Notes: generated by a model not told the origin, from the letters alone. A stretch of DNA of 64,000 nucleotides from QVMG01 sp032073245 (GCA_032073245.1 DAMANX010000004.1:1-64000); one strand, 5' to 3'. Shown: positions 41,338-49,705, counted from the first letter of the stretch. Program-made: numbers and translations.

Positions 41338-41915
41338 ATAAAGGAAGATTAGAAGCGTTCAGCGATGGTGTTTTAGCGATAGTTATCACCATCATGGTGT
41401 TGGAAATGAAAGCGCCGGAAGACACTTCCATTAAATCACTTGTGCCCATCATTCCGGTCTTTCTCAGTTATGTGTTGAGTTTTATCTATGTCGCTATCTA
41501 TTGGGTAAACCATCATCATCTGTTGCAAGCAACCAGCAAAATCAACGGAACGGTGTTGTGGGCCAATATAAACCTTTTGTTCTGGATTTCACTCATTCCT
41601 TTTACTACCAGCTGGATGGGCGAAAACCACCTGGATGCCATACCTATAGCTTTCTACGGGGGAGTTCTTCTGATGTGCGGCGCTTCTTTCCGCATACTGG
41701 AAAAATCACTTCTACGGTTGCATACCGGCGATAATGTGCTGGCAAAGACTGTAAGCGGCGGCAGGAAGGAAAAAATATCTATCATCGCTTATCTGTTGGG
41801 CATACCTTTGGCATTTGTTCATCCTTTTATCCCGGTCGCCTGCTATTTATTCGTAGCTATCCTGTGGATAATACCCCGCCGTAAGCTGGAAGAGGCTATT
41901 TCGGGAAAAGAATAA
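41334..41915 (+). CDS. TMEM175/DUF1211-like potassium channel protein
   Basis: This 193-residue protein has five to six membrane helices. Its first helix carries the family signature RLEAFSDGVLAIVITIMVLE (residues 5-24), the FSDG motif of prokaryotic TMEM175 channels. IYWVNHHHLLQATSKING lies near 60-77. TMEM175 proteins are tetrameric potassium-permeable channels. The size fits the prokaryotic single-repeat form. It overlaps the DUF421 gene by four bases. Confidence 0.87.
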   Translation: MNKGRLEAFSDGVLAIVITIMVLEMKAPEDTSIKSLVPIIPVFLSYVLSFIYVAIYWVNHHHLLQATSKINGTVLWANINLLFWISLIPFTTSWMGENHLDAIPIAFYGGVLLMCGASFRILEKSLLRLHTGDNVLAKTVSGGRKEKISIIAYLLGIPLAFVHPFIPVACYLFVAILWIIPRRKLEEAISGKE

Positions 41916-42146
41916 TAAATAATGATTATCCGCATGAATCCTCTTTTTTATGAATTGGCTCAGGTTGATTTTCAATTATCGTCAGCTTTTCTTTATCATT
42001 TGCCGTTAGCTTTAGCTGACGGACAGAAGGATTGGCATATCTCATGGGGTATTTTTTGAGACAGGGCAAGCCCAGTCTCTATGCTTCACAATATTTGGGA
42101 AGAACCTGGTTAATATTGAAAACGATTTTCCATATTACTACAAACA
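41916..42146. other. Spacer with one copy of a dispersed palindrome
   Basis: No gene is seen. A slightly imperfect copy of the GACAGGGCAAGCCCTGTC palindrome lies at 42058-42080; better copies are at 48911, 54467 and 54539. Confidence 0.5.
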
Positions 42147-42179
42147 AAAACAGGAGGCTTTTTGAGGGCCTCCTGTTTT
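42147..42179. terminator. Bidirectional terminator
   Basis: AAAACAGGAGGC and GCCTCCTGTTTT form a perfect 12-base stem around a nine-base loop. It can end the RRM gene on the minus strand and the TMEM175 gene on the plus strand. Confidence 0.85.
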
Positions 42180-42198
42180 CTATAATCAATCTTGTTGT

Positions 42199-42495
42199 TT
42201 AGTAACGTCTGGAGTTGTAACCATTGTCACGGTTACCGTATGACGGTCTTTCGGTGCGTGGACGAGCTACACTTACGGCAAGTGTTCTCTGGTCGTATTC
42301 TGCACCGTCCAGTTCTTCGATAGCCTTTTGGCCCTGAGCCTCATCTGCCATTTCAACAAAACCGAAACCTTTTGACCTTCCTGTTTCTCTGTCCATGATA
42401 ACTTTAGCTGAAGAAATTTCTCCATACTCTGCGAATAATTCGTTTAAGTCAGCGTCATTTACGCCATAGCTTAAACCTGCAATGAAAATGTTCAT
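42199..42495 (-). CDS. Single-RRM RNA-binding protein
   Basis: This 98-residue protein is one RNA recognition motif plus a short Arg/Asn/Gly/Tyr-rich tail. RNP2 is IFIAGL (3-8) and RNP1 is KGFGFVEM (42-49), with the usual aromatic positions kept. Bacterial proteins of this kind (Rbp) bind single-stranded RNA and are often cold-induced and abundant. A good minus-strand promoter (TTTG at 42648, TACCTTTG at 42619) implies a leader of about 118 bases, which could carry control elements. A strong terminator follows. Confidence 0.93.
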   Translation of the reverse strand: MNIFIAGLSYGVNDADLNELFAEYGEISSAKVIMDRETGRSKGFGFVEMADEAQGQKAIEELDGAEYDQRTLAVSVARPRTERPSYGNRDNGYNSRRY

Positions 42496-42874
42496 TATAA
42501 ATTTATTAAAGTAAGTAATATTGGATTGAGAATGACAATTAAAGGAGAGACTACTCTGAATAATATAAATAGTATAAAAAGAAACCTATACGATAAAAAC
42601 TCGTAACTCAATTCGACACAAAGGTAAGCTTTAAAACGAGGAATCCTCAAATAAGTTCAATTTTTATGATTTAAGCGTATAAATTAAGGTTTGGGTGAGT
42701 GGAGGTTTATCTTCTTTCGGTACGCCCGAAATTGTTCCTTTAGCTGTTGCATATCAATCTTCCATCTGAATAACCTATATCAAAGATACTACTTTTAAAT
42801 ACAGATACAAAGGCTCACAGCGTACTGCTACAAATAAAATACGTATCTTTGTTATCTAACAAAAACCTCCCGAC
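42496..42874. other. Divergent promoter region between RRM and TA genes
   Basis: On the minus strand TTTG (42648-42651), 21 bases and TACCTTTG (42619-42626) form a Bacteroides-type promoter for the RRM gene. A second minus-strand TATCTTTG is at 42781-42788. On the plus strand TATCTTTG (42844-42851) precedes the toxin-antitoxin genes. A minus-strand frame near 42665-42760 reads KGTISGVPKEDKPPLTQTLI without a start codon; it may be the tail of a lost gene. Confidence 0.55.
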
Positions 42875-43123
42875 ATGAACAAAGCAGAATTAGATGCCAT
42901 CCGCCTGAAACTGATACGAAACATCAGTGAAATAGAAGACGAAGAAGTCCTCCGCAACATCGGCAATTACCTGGCAATGGTGAAATGCCCCTCAGCGGCT
43001 GATTATCCGTATGCCCCTACAAAAGAAGAACTTCACTCCATTATCGAAGAAGTACTGGAGGATGATAGGAATGGGAAGTTTATCACCATAGAAGAACTCA
43101 CCGAAGAGATGAAAACATGGTAA
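42875..43123 (+). CDS. Putative antitoxin
   Basis: This 82-residue acidic helical protein has no recognised DNA-binding domain by eye. The N-terminal half (ISEIEDEEVLRNIGNYLAMV) is helical, and the C-terminal half (TKEELHSIIEEVLEDDRNGK) resembles the flexible toxin-wrapping tails of ParD/RelB-type antitoxins. The gene overlaps the toxin gene by seven bases and has its own TATCTTTG promoter. The antitoxin role follows from size, charge and position. Confidence 0.78.
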   Translation: MNKAELDAIRLKLIRNISEIEDEEVLRNIGNYLAMVKCPSAADYPYAPTKEELHSIIEEVLEDDRNGKFITIEELTEEMKTW

Positions 43124-43491
43124 TAAAACTACGCTTATCTCCCCGGGCCAGAAAAGATATAAAGAAAATATATACCTGGTACAAACAAGAGGCCAATGAA
43201 AAGGTTGCCGCTAATATTACCGACGACATCAAGGCTGCCATAAAATCTTTGGCCACCCATCCCAACCTCGGCTACATCGAACCCGACCTTGAAAGCTTTC
43301 CCCAGTCTTTCCGCACCTATGTCCTGGTGCCCAATCATAAAATAATCTATTGGCTGGACGACGATTTCGTGAAAATAGCGACCGTTTTCGATTGCCGCCA
43401 GAAACCGAAAGAACTGGTCTACATCATCAATACCAAAACAGACTGGATATGTGACCCGCCGGCGGAATACAACGAAAAGCCTACCCTGTAA
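43117..43491 (+). CDS. RelE/ParE-family toxin
   Basis: This 124-residue basic protein has the RelE/ParE fold: LRLSPRARKDIKKIYTWYKQ at 5-24, ITDDIKAAIKSLATHPNLGY near 36-55 and FRTYVLVPNHKIIYWLDDDF near 67-86. The fold fits either ribosome-dependent mRNA cleavage (RelE) or gyrase poisoning (ParE). A tail of about 25 residues beyond the usual end is unusual. It overlaps the antitoxin gene and is followed by a strong terminator. Confidence 0.85.
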   Translation: MVIKLRLSPRARKDIKKIYTWYKQEANEKVAANITDDIKAAIKSLATHPNLGYIEPDLESFPQSFRTYVLVPNHKIIYWLDDDFVKIATVFDCRQKPKELVYIINTKTDWICDPPAEYNEKPTL

Positions 43492-43500
43492 GCAGTATCT

Positions 43501-43530
43501 AGGCTCCTCGCCTGGTCAGGCGAGGAGCCT
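43501..43530 (+). terminator. GC-rich hairpin after toxin gene
   Basis: AGGCTCCTCGCCTG and CAGGCGAGGAGCCT form a perfect 14-base stem around GT, ten bases past the toxin stop. No long T-run follows, but the stem is very stable. Confidence 0.7.
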
Positions 43531-43745
43531 GAATACTCTAACCTTGTACTTTACCTTATACTCCACTTTATACTTTTAACACACACCCTCCAACTAAACG
43601 ACCTCCCGGTACTCAATTTCCTCCAGCCTACTGACATACAGTTGTCAAAATGTAAAAGTATATTTGCAAAAAATCGTATTACAACAATGCCGTAATACTA
43701 CCCCACAAAATAAAATTATACGAAAACAATAAAAGACAACACACC

Positions 43746-44084
43746 ATGGAAAACCCGAAAATGTCCAAGTACCTCGTTATTTACCAGGACATAAACACCG
43801 AAGACACTTTCACTGAGGAAGAAGTAATAGACGCGACAAAAGCACATGTGGAACATTGCAGGGAACTGGACTCAAAAGGAATCCTTTTCCTGTGCGGCCC
43901 GCTGCTGGGCAAAGAAGAAAAAGGAATGTTCATCCTCAATGCTGCGTCCTACGAAGAAGCCGAAAGCCATGTGTTGCGTGACCCACTCATTGCCCGGAAC
44001 GGCTATAAAACCTATCTTATCAACGAGATACAGGAAGCCAATGCCGCCAACAACTATCTGCTCGAATATTATACCAATATGTAA
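43746..44084 (+). CDS. YciI-like protein
   Basis: This 112-residue ferredoxin-like protein resembles the YciI family: SKYLVIYQD at the start, AHVEHCRELDSKGILFLCGP with the conserved His pair region near 33-52, and EAESHVLRDPLIARNGYKTY near 76. YciI proteins are small dimers of uncertain enzymatic role. Met6 is an alternative start. A VOC-family gene follows after 22 bases and may share its transcript. Confidence 0.78.
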   Translation: MENPKMSKYLVIYQDINTEDTFTEEEVIDATKAHVEHCRELDSKGILFLCGPLLGKEEKGMFILNAASYEEAESHVLRDPLIARNGYKTYLINEIQEANAANNYLLEYYTNM

Positions 44085-44106
44085 ATAGAATAAATATTTT
44101 AAAAGT

Positions 44107-44598
44107 ATGGAATTAAAAAATTGCACCCCTGTTCTGTTTGTAAAAGATGCCAAAGCATCACGTGACTTCTACGTAGATACACTCGGATTCAAAGTAGTTA
44201 TGGACTTCGGAGGACTGAATTATTCATTCGAAAACGGATTTGCCGTGTGGCAGATAATGGATGACAACGTAATCCTACAAGCTTTAGGGAAAGAGAACGT
44301 TACGAACCCCAATCTGGCAAGTCGCTTCGAACTATGTTTTGAGACAAATGACATCGAAGCCGTACATAAGAAGCTGAAAGCAAACGGCACAAAATTCCTG
44401 CACGAGCTGAACACCGAAATATACGGCCAGCGCACCATTCGTTTCTACGACCCCGACGGACACTTATTGGAAGTAGGCGAAGCCATGCCTATTTTCCTGC
44501 AAAGAATCTATGAAGAAGAAAACCGCGACCTCGAAGCAACCGCCAAACGCACCTATACAACCGTGGAAATGCTGAAAGCTATATTAAAAACCGAATAA
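44107..44598 (+). CDS. VOC-family (glyoxalase/bleomycin resistance fold) protein
   Basis: This 163-residue protein has the paired beta-alpha-beta-beta-beta modules of the VOC fold: CTPVLFVKDAKASRDFYVDT at 6-25, FELCFETNDIEAVHKKLKAN in the middle and IRFYDPDGHLLEVGEAMPIF near 118-137, which carries a metal-ligand Glu. A C-terminal helical extension (about 140-163) is present. The substrate cannot be told. It lies 22 bases after the YciI-like gene. Confidence 0.83.
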   Translation: MELKNCTPVLFVKDAKASRDFYVDTLGFKVVMDFGGLNYSFENGFAVWQIMDDNVILQALGKENVTNPNLASRFELCFETNDIEAVHKKLKANGTKFLHELNTEIYGQRTIRFYDPDGHLLEVGEAMPIFLQRIYEEENRDLEATAKRTYTTVEMLKAILKTE

Positions 44599-44772
44599 AA
44601 ACAGCCAGGAAGTATGGGATAGCCCGGAAAATACTTACTTAGATACCGATATGCCGGATGATTGTAACAAATAACACGTTCAACATCCGGCATTCCATGA
44701 ACTAGACGTTTCGCAATACGATAAATACCTGTTGGATAATATATTTTGCCGGATGGGCATAAAGGTAGCGAG

Positions 44773-45225
44773 CTATTCCACCCTGTCACCATTCAGGTCA
44801 ATAAAGAACGTTTCGCCGTCAAGCTTCACTTTCGCTTTGCCCTCTTTCGTGAAATAGCGGGCATCATCGTACATAAGTGGGATAACTACTTCGCCCGTTT
44901 GGTCTATAAAGCCGCATTTACCCTCGATGCATACGGCAGCCAGTCCTGTTTTGGTGAACGAATAAGCCGGGTGGTATATACAAGGGATAAGCTCTTTCCC
45001 TGTCTTATCCACATAGCCCCACCAACCGTTTTGCCGCACTAATGCCAGTCCGACGGAAAACGGGTGGGCGTAGTCGTATTTTAACGGCACCACTTCCTCG
45101 CCGGTTTCGGCATCTACGAAGCCCCATTTACCGTTCGTTTCCGTTGCCGTCAACTTCCGCGTGTCGGATGCCTGGGCGGCAGGAGATTTTCCTGCAATAT
45201 CCTTTTTGTTTTGTTCTTTAGCCAT
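44773..45225 (-). CDS. WG-repeat protein
   Basis: This 150-residue protein is built from WG (KWG) repeats: NGKWGFVDAETGEEVVPLKY, GWWGYVDKTGKELIPCIY and GKCGFIDQTGEVVIPLMY, each a beta-hairpin unit of about 37 residues. A short basic, Ala-rich N-terminus precedes them. No signal peptide is present, so it is likely cytoplasmic. WG repeats mediate protein contacts; the partner is unknown. It lies 41 bases after the DUF1905 gene on the same strand. Confidence 0.85.
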   Translation of the reverse strand: MAKEQNKKDIAGKSPAAQASDTRKLTATETNGKWGFVDAETGEEVVPLKYDYAHPFSVGLALVRQNGWWGYVDKTGKELIPCIYHPAYSFTKTGLAAVCIEGKCGFIDQTGEVVIPLMYDDARYFTKEGKAKVKLDGETFFIDLNGDRVE

Positions 45226-45266
45226 TCCCTATCTTTATTATTTCATTTCCAAATTGAATATCCTGC

Positions 45267-45740
45267 TCAATAAAACTTTTCCCCGTTCTTAACCATATCC
45301 ATGGTCTTAGCAATACGTTCCGCCTGCGTATCTACATTCTTAGCCGCATTTATCCAGTCGACAAACGCTTTTTTCTGTCCCGGGGTGTATTTTTCAAACT
45401 TCTCTGTCAGCCCGTCTTCCAGCTTCATACACAAAAGAAGCTCCTCCGGAACCACCAGCGGCGCTCTGTCTTCATACAGCGTTATATGCACCGTATCCCC
45501 CGCCTGCTTCTTTATTTTCTTCCGTATGGCAGCCCTTACAGCCAGCCCCACGTTCCCGTTGCCCATCGGCATCAGGTTGGTGTTCTCGAACTCATAATCA
45601 TCAATCTTCCCTTTCACCTTCAGCATCCCGAAAGACTTCTTAGGCATAGGGATTTCAGGTATCTCGGCAAAAGTCCATGCATATTTATCGCCGCCGATTG
45701 TTATCAACAAATAATCTTTATCTACCAATGGCTTTTCCAT
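45267..45740 (-). CDS. DUF1905/YdeI-like (OmdA) protein
   Basis: This 157-residue protein joins a DUF1905 beta domain (FGMLKVKGKIDDYEFENTNL; VGLAVRAAIRKKIKKQAGDT) to a C-terminal YdeI/OmdA helical part (YTPGQKKAFVDWINAAKNVD followed by RIAKTMDMVKNGEKF). Such proteins are linked to bacteriocin or cationic-peptide protection in some bacteria, but the role here is unknown. No signal sequence is present. Confidence 0.82.
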   Translation of the reverse strand: MEKPLVDKDYLLITIGGDKYAWTFAEIPEIPMPKKSFGMLKVKGKIDDYEFENTNLMPMGNGNVGLAVRAAIRKKIKKQAGDTVHITLYEDRAPLVVPEELLLCMKLEDGLTEKFEKYTPGQKKAFVDWINAAKNVDTQAERIAKTMDMVKNGEKFY

Positions 45741-46264
45741 TTCAATATCTGCTAAAGTGTATGAACATACACAAAGATAGCGCTTCTTTATGACAACTGT
45801 ATGTCAGCAAGCCCGTTGAAAATTCACAGCCACATTTTTCATTAACTATTTTGTGTATTTGATTAAATGATTACATTTGCCCTTGATAATTGAGTATTCA
45901 CCCTTAAACATTATAGAAAGGGTACAATCATGTTAGTCTGCAATTAAAACACATCGCGGGAACTAAGTTGATTCGTTGATACGGCGAGTCTTAACAATTT
46001 ATTTTTTTTACCTGCTTCTTTCCGTCAAACTGATGGCAAGAATTGTAATTGATTAGTTCCATAATCTGAAATTTCATTTTATTAATCCGGATACATAGTT
46101 ATCGGGGAAGCTTGATAATTTCCCTGTCCCTATTATCCTAAAAAAATGTTTATGGGTTATTTGACCGATAAGCAATGGCTTATCATACAAAACACTCAAC
46201 AAGACAGGTGCCGGGTATATTTACTGAAGACACCTTATGTAATTAACTTTTAAAAAATAAATGT
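45741..46264. other. Gene-free spacer
   Basis: No ORF with a credible start, RNA gene or strong hairpin is seen in these 524 bases. The promoters of the minus-strand DUF1905 gene and the plus-strand VOC gene must lie here, but no clear TAnnTTTG pair stands out. Confidence 0.4.
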
Positions 46265-46645
46265 ATGAATAAAATAAGATTAGATCATGAATCACCGGAA
46301 TGCATCGCATCCTGGGGTTGGAAATTTCACCACATTGGTATTCCTACCAAAGAACGGAAAGAGAATGAAAGATCTCTACCTCTGTATAAAACCTATGTTT
46401 CAGGATTTGAAACCAGCCCCTTTGGCATTGAATGGATGAGGTTTGAAGAGGATAGCGAAGTGCAGGAGTTGATACAAAAGATCCCTCATATAGCATTCGA
46501 AGTGGAAGACATCGATTGGGAAATAAAGAACAGAGGTTTAAATGTAATCTCTCCTCCGGCTGCTTCCGCTGATGGTATCAGGGATGCAATGGTTGAATAC
46601 AATGGCGCTCTTATTCAATTATTTGAATTTGACATGAATAAGTAA
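46265..46645 (+). CDS. VOC-family protein
   Basis: This 126-residue protein has a VOC-like fold. WKFHHIGIPTKERKENERSL carries the first metal-ligand His, IPHIAFEVEDIDWEIKNRGL the second, and MVEYNGALIQLFEFD ends with the conserved Glu. The family includes glyoxalases, epimerases and dioxygenases; the substrate cannot be told. A strong terminator begins ten bases after the stop, so it is a single-gene unit. Confidence 0.8.
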   Translation: MNKIRLDHESPECIASWGWKFHHIGIPTKERKENERSLPLYKTYVSGFETSPFGIEWMRFEEDSEVQELIQKIPHIAFEVEDIDWEIKNRGLNVISPPAASADGIRDAMVEYNGALIQLFEFDMNK

Positions 46646-46654
46646 ACTTATCCG

Positions 46655-46696
46655 GGGATTGTCTGAAAGAATTTCTATTCAGGCAATCCCTTTTTT
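46655..46696 (+). terminator. Rho-independent terminator
   Basis: GGGATTGTCTGA pairs with TCAGGCAATCCC (one G-T pair), followed by six T. A TAAATTTG promoter element for the next gene starts at 46699. Confidence 0.88.
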
Positions 46697-46730
46697 ACTA
46701 AATTTGACCGGAGATTTAAAAATCAACCTT

Positions 46731-47276
46731 ATGCCCACTATCGAAACAAAGAGATTAATCATACGCCTTGCCCAACCGGAGGATGCGGAGGCTATCTATT
46801 CCTACCGTTCCGACGTAGTCGCAAACAGGTATCAGGGATGGTTCCCCGCTTCCGTAGAGGAAGTGCGCGACTATATCAGTAATATGCCGCAAACGCTCGA
46901 TGTTGCCGATACCTGTTTTCAGTTTGCCATTATCGGTGTGGAGGAAAACCGGCTGATCGGTGATATGGGTATCATCTTCACGAACCATAGCAACACACAG
47001 GCTGAAGTCGGCTGCACATTGCATACGGATTACCAGGGCAAAGGATATGCAACAGAAGCCCTGAAGGCAATGGTCGATTACCTTTTCGTTAAGCTGGGTA
47101 AACACCGGATTATCGCCTCTGTCGACCCTCGAAACAAAGCATCCATTCAGTTGATCGAACGATTAGGATTCAGAAAGGAAGCCCATTTTAAGGAAAGCTA
47201 CTACCTACGTGGTGAATGGGTGGATGATATCAGATATGCCATGCTCAGGAAAGAATGGGGTGGCGCAATAAAATAA
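46731..47276 (+). CDS. GNAT N-acetyltransferase (RimJ/RimL type)
   Basis: This 181-residue acetyltransferase has ETKRLIIRLAQPEDAEAIYS at 4-23, the acetyl-CoA loop YQGKGYATEALKAMVDYLF near 101 and NKASIQLIERLGFRKEAHFK near 132, typical of the RimJ/RimL and aminoglycoside-N6' type group. The substrate is unknown. I chose the ATG at 46731, because an upstream in-frame start at 46659 would lie inside the terminator of the previous gene and upstream of the TAAATTTG promoter at 46699-46706. Confidence 0.87.
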   Translation: MPTIETKRLIIRLAQPEDAEAIYSYRSDVVANRYQGWFPASVEEVRDYISNMPQTLDVADTCFQFAIIGVEENRLIGDMGIIFTNHSNTQAEVGCTLHTDYQGKGYATEALKAMVDYLFVKLGKHRIIASVDPRNKASIQLIERLGFRKEAHFKESYYLRGEWVDDIRYAMLRKEWGGAIK

Positions 47277-47322
47277 AAATGGAAAAGATTCCAAAGAAGT
47301 AATAAAGATAAACAACATACCT

Positions 47323-48039
47323 ATGGCAAACAGAATAGTATCCGAAGTACGTCAGGCACTGATCGACAACGCCGACGAAAAAACACGGGTCGGTTCCGAC
47401 CGCTATCATAAACCCGGTCAGGCCCCGAAGGTACATGGAGTAAGAATGGGCATCGTGAGCCGGATAGCCCGGGAAAGCCAAAAAGAAATTAAATCACTTT
47501 CCAAACAGGAAATCTTTGCCTTATGCGAAGAACTCTGGCAATCGGCCTATGTGGAAGAAGCCGTTGTAGCCTGCGCATGGGCAGAATCATTGCACAAACA
47601 GTATGAACCAGCCGACTTCAAAGTGTTTGAACACTGGGTACAAAATTACCTGACCAATTGGGCAGACTGCGACACGTTGTGTAACCACCCCATAGGCAAC
47701 TTTGTGATGATGTACCCCAATTACATCAGTGAATTAAAAAAATGGGCAAAGTCCGACAAGCACCTGGTAAGACGTGCCGCCGCCGTAACCCTTATCATCC
47801 CAGCCCGCAAAGGACTGTTTCTGAATGATATTTTCGAAATAGCCGATATTCTTCTCCTCGACAAGGAAGACCTGGTACAGAAAGGCTACGGCTGGATGCT
47901 CAAAGCAGCCAGCGAAGCCCATCTGCAGGAGGTGTTCAACTACGTCATCTCAAAGAAAACAGTTATGCCCCGCACCGCTTTTCGTTACGCTCTTGAAAAA
48001 ATGCCTGCCGAAATGAGGGCGGAGGCCATGAGAAAGTAA
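47323..48039 (+). CDS. AlkD-like DNA alkylation repair protein
   Basis: This 238-residue all-helical protein has the HEAT-like repeat layout of AlkD DNA glycosylases: FALCEELWQSAYVEEAVVAC at about 66-85, VQNYLTNWADCDTLCNHPIG near 106 with the conserved Trp-Ala-Asp, and KSDKHLVRRAAAVTLIIPAR near 143. AlkD removes bulky or cationic N3/N7-alkylated bases. It lies 46 bases after the acetyltransferase gene on the same strand. Confidence 0.87.
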   Translation: MANRIVSEVRQALIDNADEKTRVGSDRYHKPGQAPKVHGVRMGIVSRIARESQKEIKSLSKQEIFALCEELWQSAYVEEAVVACAWAESLHKQYEPADFKVFEHWVQNYLTNWADCDTLCNHPIGNFVMMYPNYISELKKWAKSDKHLVRRAAAVTLIIPARKGLFLNDIFEIADILLLDKEDLVQKGYGWMLKAASEAHLQEVFNYVISKKTVMPRTAFRYALEKMPAEMRAEAMRK

Positions 48040-48269
48040 TCCGGAAGGTGGAGTTGAATATAATATTTAAAATGGTTAAAGAACGCTTTGAATCGTTCTT
48101 TATGCGTAACCGACGACTACACGATGTGGTCATTCACAGCCTCGATGAAGTAAATGCCGAAAATGAGAAAAGATAAACCGAACGGCCCGACAAAAACAAT
48201 AAATACTTGACCTTTAACATCATACACTCAAACAACGTGCAGAATTGACCGTTTTGAGATGTAACATGC

Positions 48270-48393
48270 GTCGGGTGTTGTCAGGTGTTGTCGGGTGTTT
48301 ACTATATAGATTTATTTTTCTTATAAGAGACGTCATTAATAGGAAAATCAATATAGTATAGGAAAACACCCGTCACACCCGACAACACCCGAC
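48270..48393. repeat. Inverted repeat with GTGTTGTCGG iterons
   Basis: The left arm (48270-48300) has three direct copies of the type GTCGGGTGTT. The right arm (48363-48393) has three matching inverted copies (AACACCCGAC type). Near the loop, TACTATAT and ATATAGTA extend the pairing. Confidence 0.75.
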
Positions 48394-48787
48394 ATTTTAG
48401 TTTTCGGAGTAAAGAATATCCACCAAATCTCTCAAATATTTTCTGGCAGATTTACTATAAATGACTTTCATTTTTTACTGAATAATTCATGTATATGCTG
48501 ACGCATATATTCCCGCAACTCCGATCAGGTTTCTATAGCTTATGATATCCTCCCGTGCTTTTGCCGTAAGCTCCCATGCTTTTCAAAAAAGCTGCCACCG
48601 TGTCGAAAAAAGCTACCGCCTTTTACCCTAAAAAGTCCCGCGAAAAACGTTATCTCCTCAACGGGCCTCATACGCACTGGCGCCCGTTGTATCTTTGTAA
48701 CAACCAATCTACCGATTGATACTTAATCATTAAACATTATCATCATGAGAGGCCTCTTTGATTCCCCCGTTTCTCTTTGATTGCCTT

Positions 48788-48905
48788 TTCCCCTCTTGAG
48801 AGGGGTTAGGGGTGTGTAATGAATTGTTTTGGGAATGGTTATCGAAAATAAATCCGGATGCTCGCCCTGCTCGTTACACACCCCCGGCCCCTCTCAAAAG
48901 GGGAG
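48788..48905. repeat. Inverted repeat with AGGGGTGTGTAA arms
   Basis: A left arm with CCCCTCTTGAGAGGGG and AGGGGTGTGTAA mirrors a right arm with TTACACACCCCC and CCCCTCTCAAAAGGGG, about 53 bases apart. The arms are imperfect and each contains its own small palindrome. It resembles dispersed intergenic repeats of Bacteroidota. Confidence 0.65.
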
Positions 48906-48910
48906 GAAGA

Positions 48911-48934
48911 AGACAGGGCAAGCCCTGTCTCTAC
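48911..48934. repeat. Dispersed GACAGGG palindrome, copy 2
   Basis: AGACAGGGCAAGCCCTGTCT followed by CTAC is a near-perfect palindrome. The same unit occurs at 54467-54493 (reverse orientation) and 54539-54562, and with one change at 42058-42080, always between genes. Confidence 0.85.
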
Positions 48935-48987
48935 AATAAAATCAAACTCTTATTAAAAAATAAAACAATATTTTTTCCCAATTAGAA

Positions 48988-49019
48988 TAGGGATTTTATA
49001 TATTTCCCCTGTCTTTATA
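48988..49019 (+). promoter_or_regulatory. ECF-type promoter of second sigma gene
   Basis: TAGGGA, then 14 bases, then CCTGTCTTTATA. The same blocks with the same spacing precede the FecR gene at 49674-49705, so both are probably read by the sigma factor encoded between them. Confidence 0.72.
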
Positions 49020-49108
49020 AATAGATAACGAGAAATAGATGACAAGAAGAATAATATGATGCGATGAAATATAAGGCTACAGCTTCAACAGCGTCATAGC
49101 TTCTGCGC

Positions 49109-49666
49109 ATGCCGATGGAGAAAAAGATTACACTCAACCCATTGCTGAAAAGGTTGAAAGATTGTGGAGATGAGCGGGATTTCAAATTGTTGTATAATCT
49201 TTTATATGACAAGTTTTTCCGTATAGCTATCTATTTCTTAAAAAAGGAAGACCGGGCACAGGAAGTTGTATCCGATGTCTTCCTTTCTTTATGGAACAAA
49301 CGTGAAGAATTGCCCCGGATTACAAACTTTGAAAGCTATTGCTTTATCCTATTGAAAAACGCTTCCCTGAATTACCTCGAAAAACATAACAGGGAAACCG
49401 AACCGCTGACCGAAGCAACCGATACACACCATTCCGGCGAAACCCCCGAAAGTATCCTGATGAGTGACGAGCTGCTACAGGTATATGTCAATGCCATAGA
49501 AGAACTCCCGCCCCGGTGCCGTGAAGTGTTTATACACGTAAAAGAACAGGGATACAGTTACAAAGAGACTGCAGAGCAACTCGGTATCAGTGTGAAAACC
49601 ATTGATGCCCAGTTGCAAAAGGCACTTCAATCCATAAAAGAAAAAATAAGAGACTATTTTTCCTGA
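49109..49666 (+). CDS. ECF sigma factor (FecI-like), second locus
   Basis: This 185-residue sigma factor has region 2 (KKEDRAQEVVSDVFLSLWNK near 47) and region 4 (QGYSYKETAEQLGISVKTID near 149). The ATG at 49115 (MEKKITLN) is an equally good start. It belongs to the Bacteroidota group paired with FecR and STN-type TonB receptors. A matching promoter before it and before fecR suggests self-activation. FecR follows after 55 bases. Confidence 0.92.
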   Translation: MPMEKKITLNPLLKRLKDCGDERDFKLLYNLLYDKFFRIAIYFLKKEDRAQEVVSDVFLSLWNKREELPRITNFESYCFILLKNASLNYLEKHNRETEPLTEATDTHHSGETPESILMSDELLQVYVNAIEELPPRCREVFIHVKEQGYSYKETAEQLGISVKTIDAQLQKALQSIKEKIRDYFS

Positions 49667-49673
49667 TTCAGTA

Positions 49674-49705
49674 TAGGGAACTTTCCTGTTTCTCCTGTCT
49701 TTATA
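49674..49705 (+). promoter_or_regulatory. ECF-type promoter of second fecR gene
   Basis: TAGGGA-N14-CCTGTCTTTATA, identical in layout to 48988-49019. It lies in the 55-base gap between the sigma and FecR genes and gives the FecR/receptor/DUF4249 genes a separate sigma-dependent start. Confidence 0.72.

Larger units (their letters stand above)
48040..49108. other. Repeat-rich 1-kb gene-free region
   Basis: No credible gene is seen; a 34-codon ORF (48072-48176, MVKERFESFFMRNRRLHDVV) and an 11-codon ORF at 48745 are open but short. A small hairpin (48078-48101) follows the AlkD-like gene. The region holds a large inverted repeat with GTGTTGTCGG iterons (48270-48393), a TATCTTTG promoter element near 48690 not followed by a gene, a second inverted repeat with AGGGGTGTGTAA arms (48788-48905) and one GACAGGG palindrome (48911-48934). 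It looks like a scar where genes were lost. Confidence 0.6.

Noticed and set aside
46659..46730. Longer N-terminus for the GNAT protein
   Set aside because: The extra codons fall in the terminator of the previous gene and upstream of the TAAATTTG promoter.
48072..48176. 34-codon ORF MVKERFESFF... as a gene
   Set aside because: It begins in a small hairpin, has no clear ribosome-binding site and no recognisable feature.
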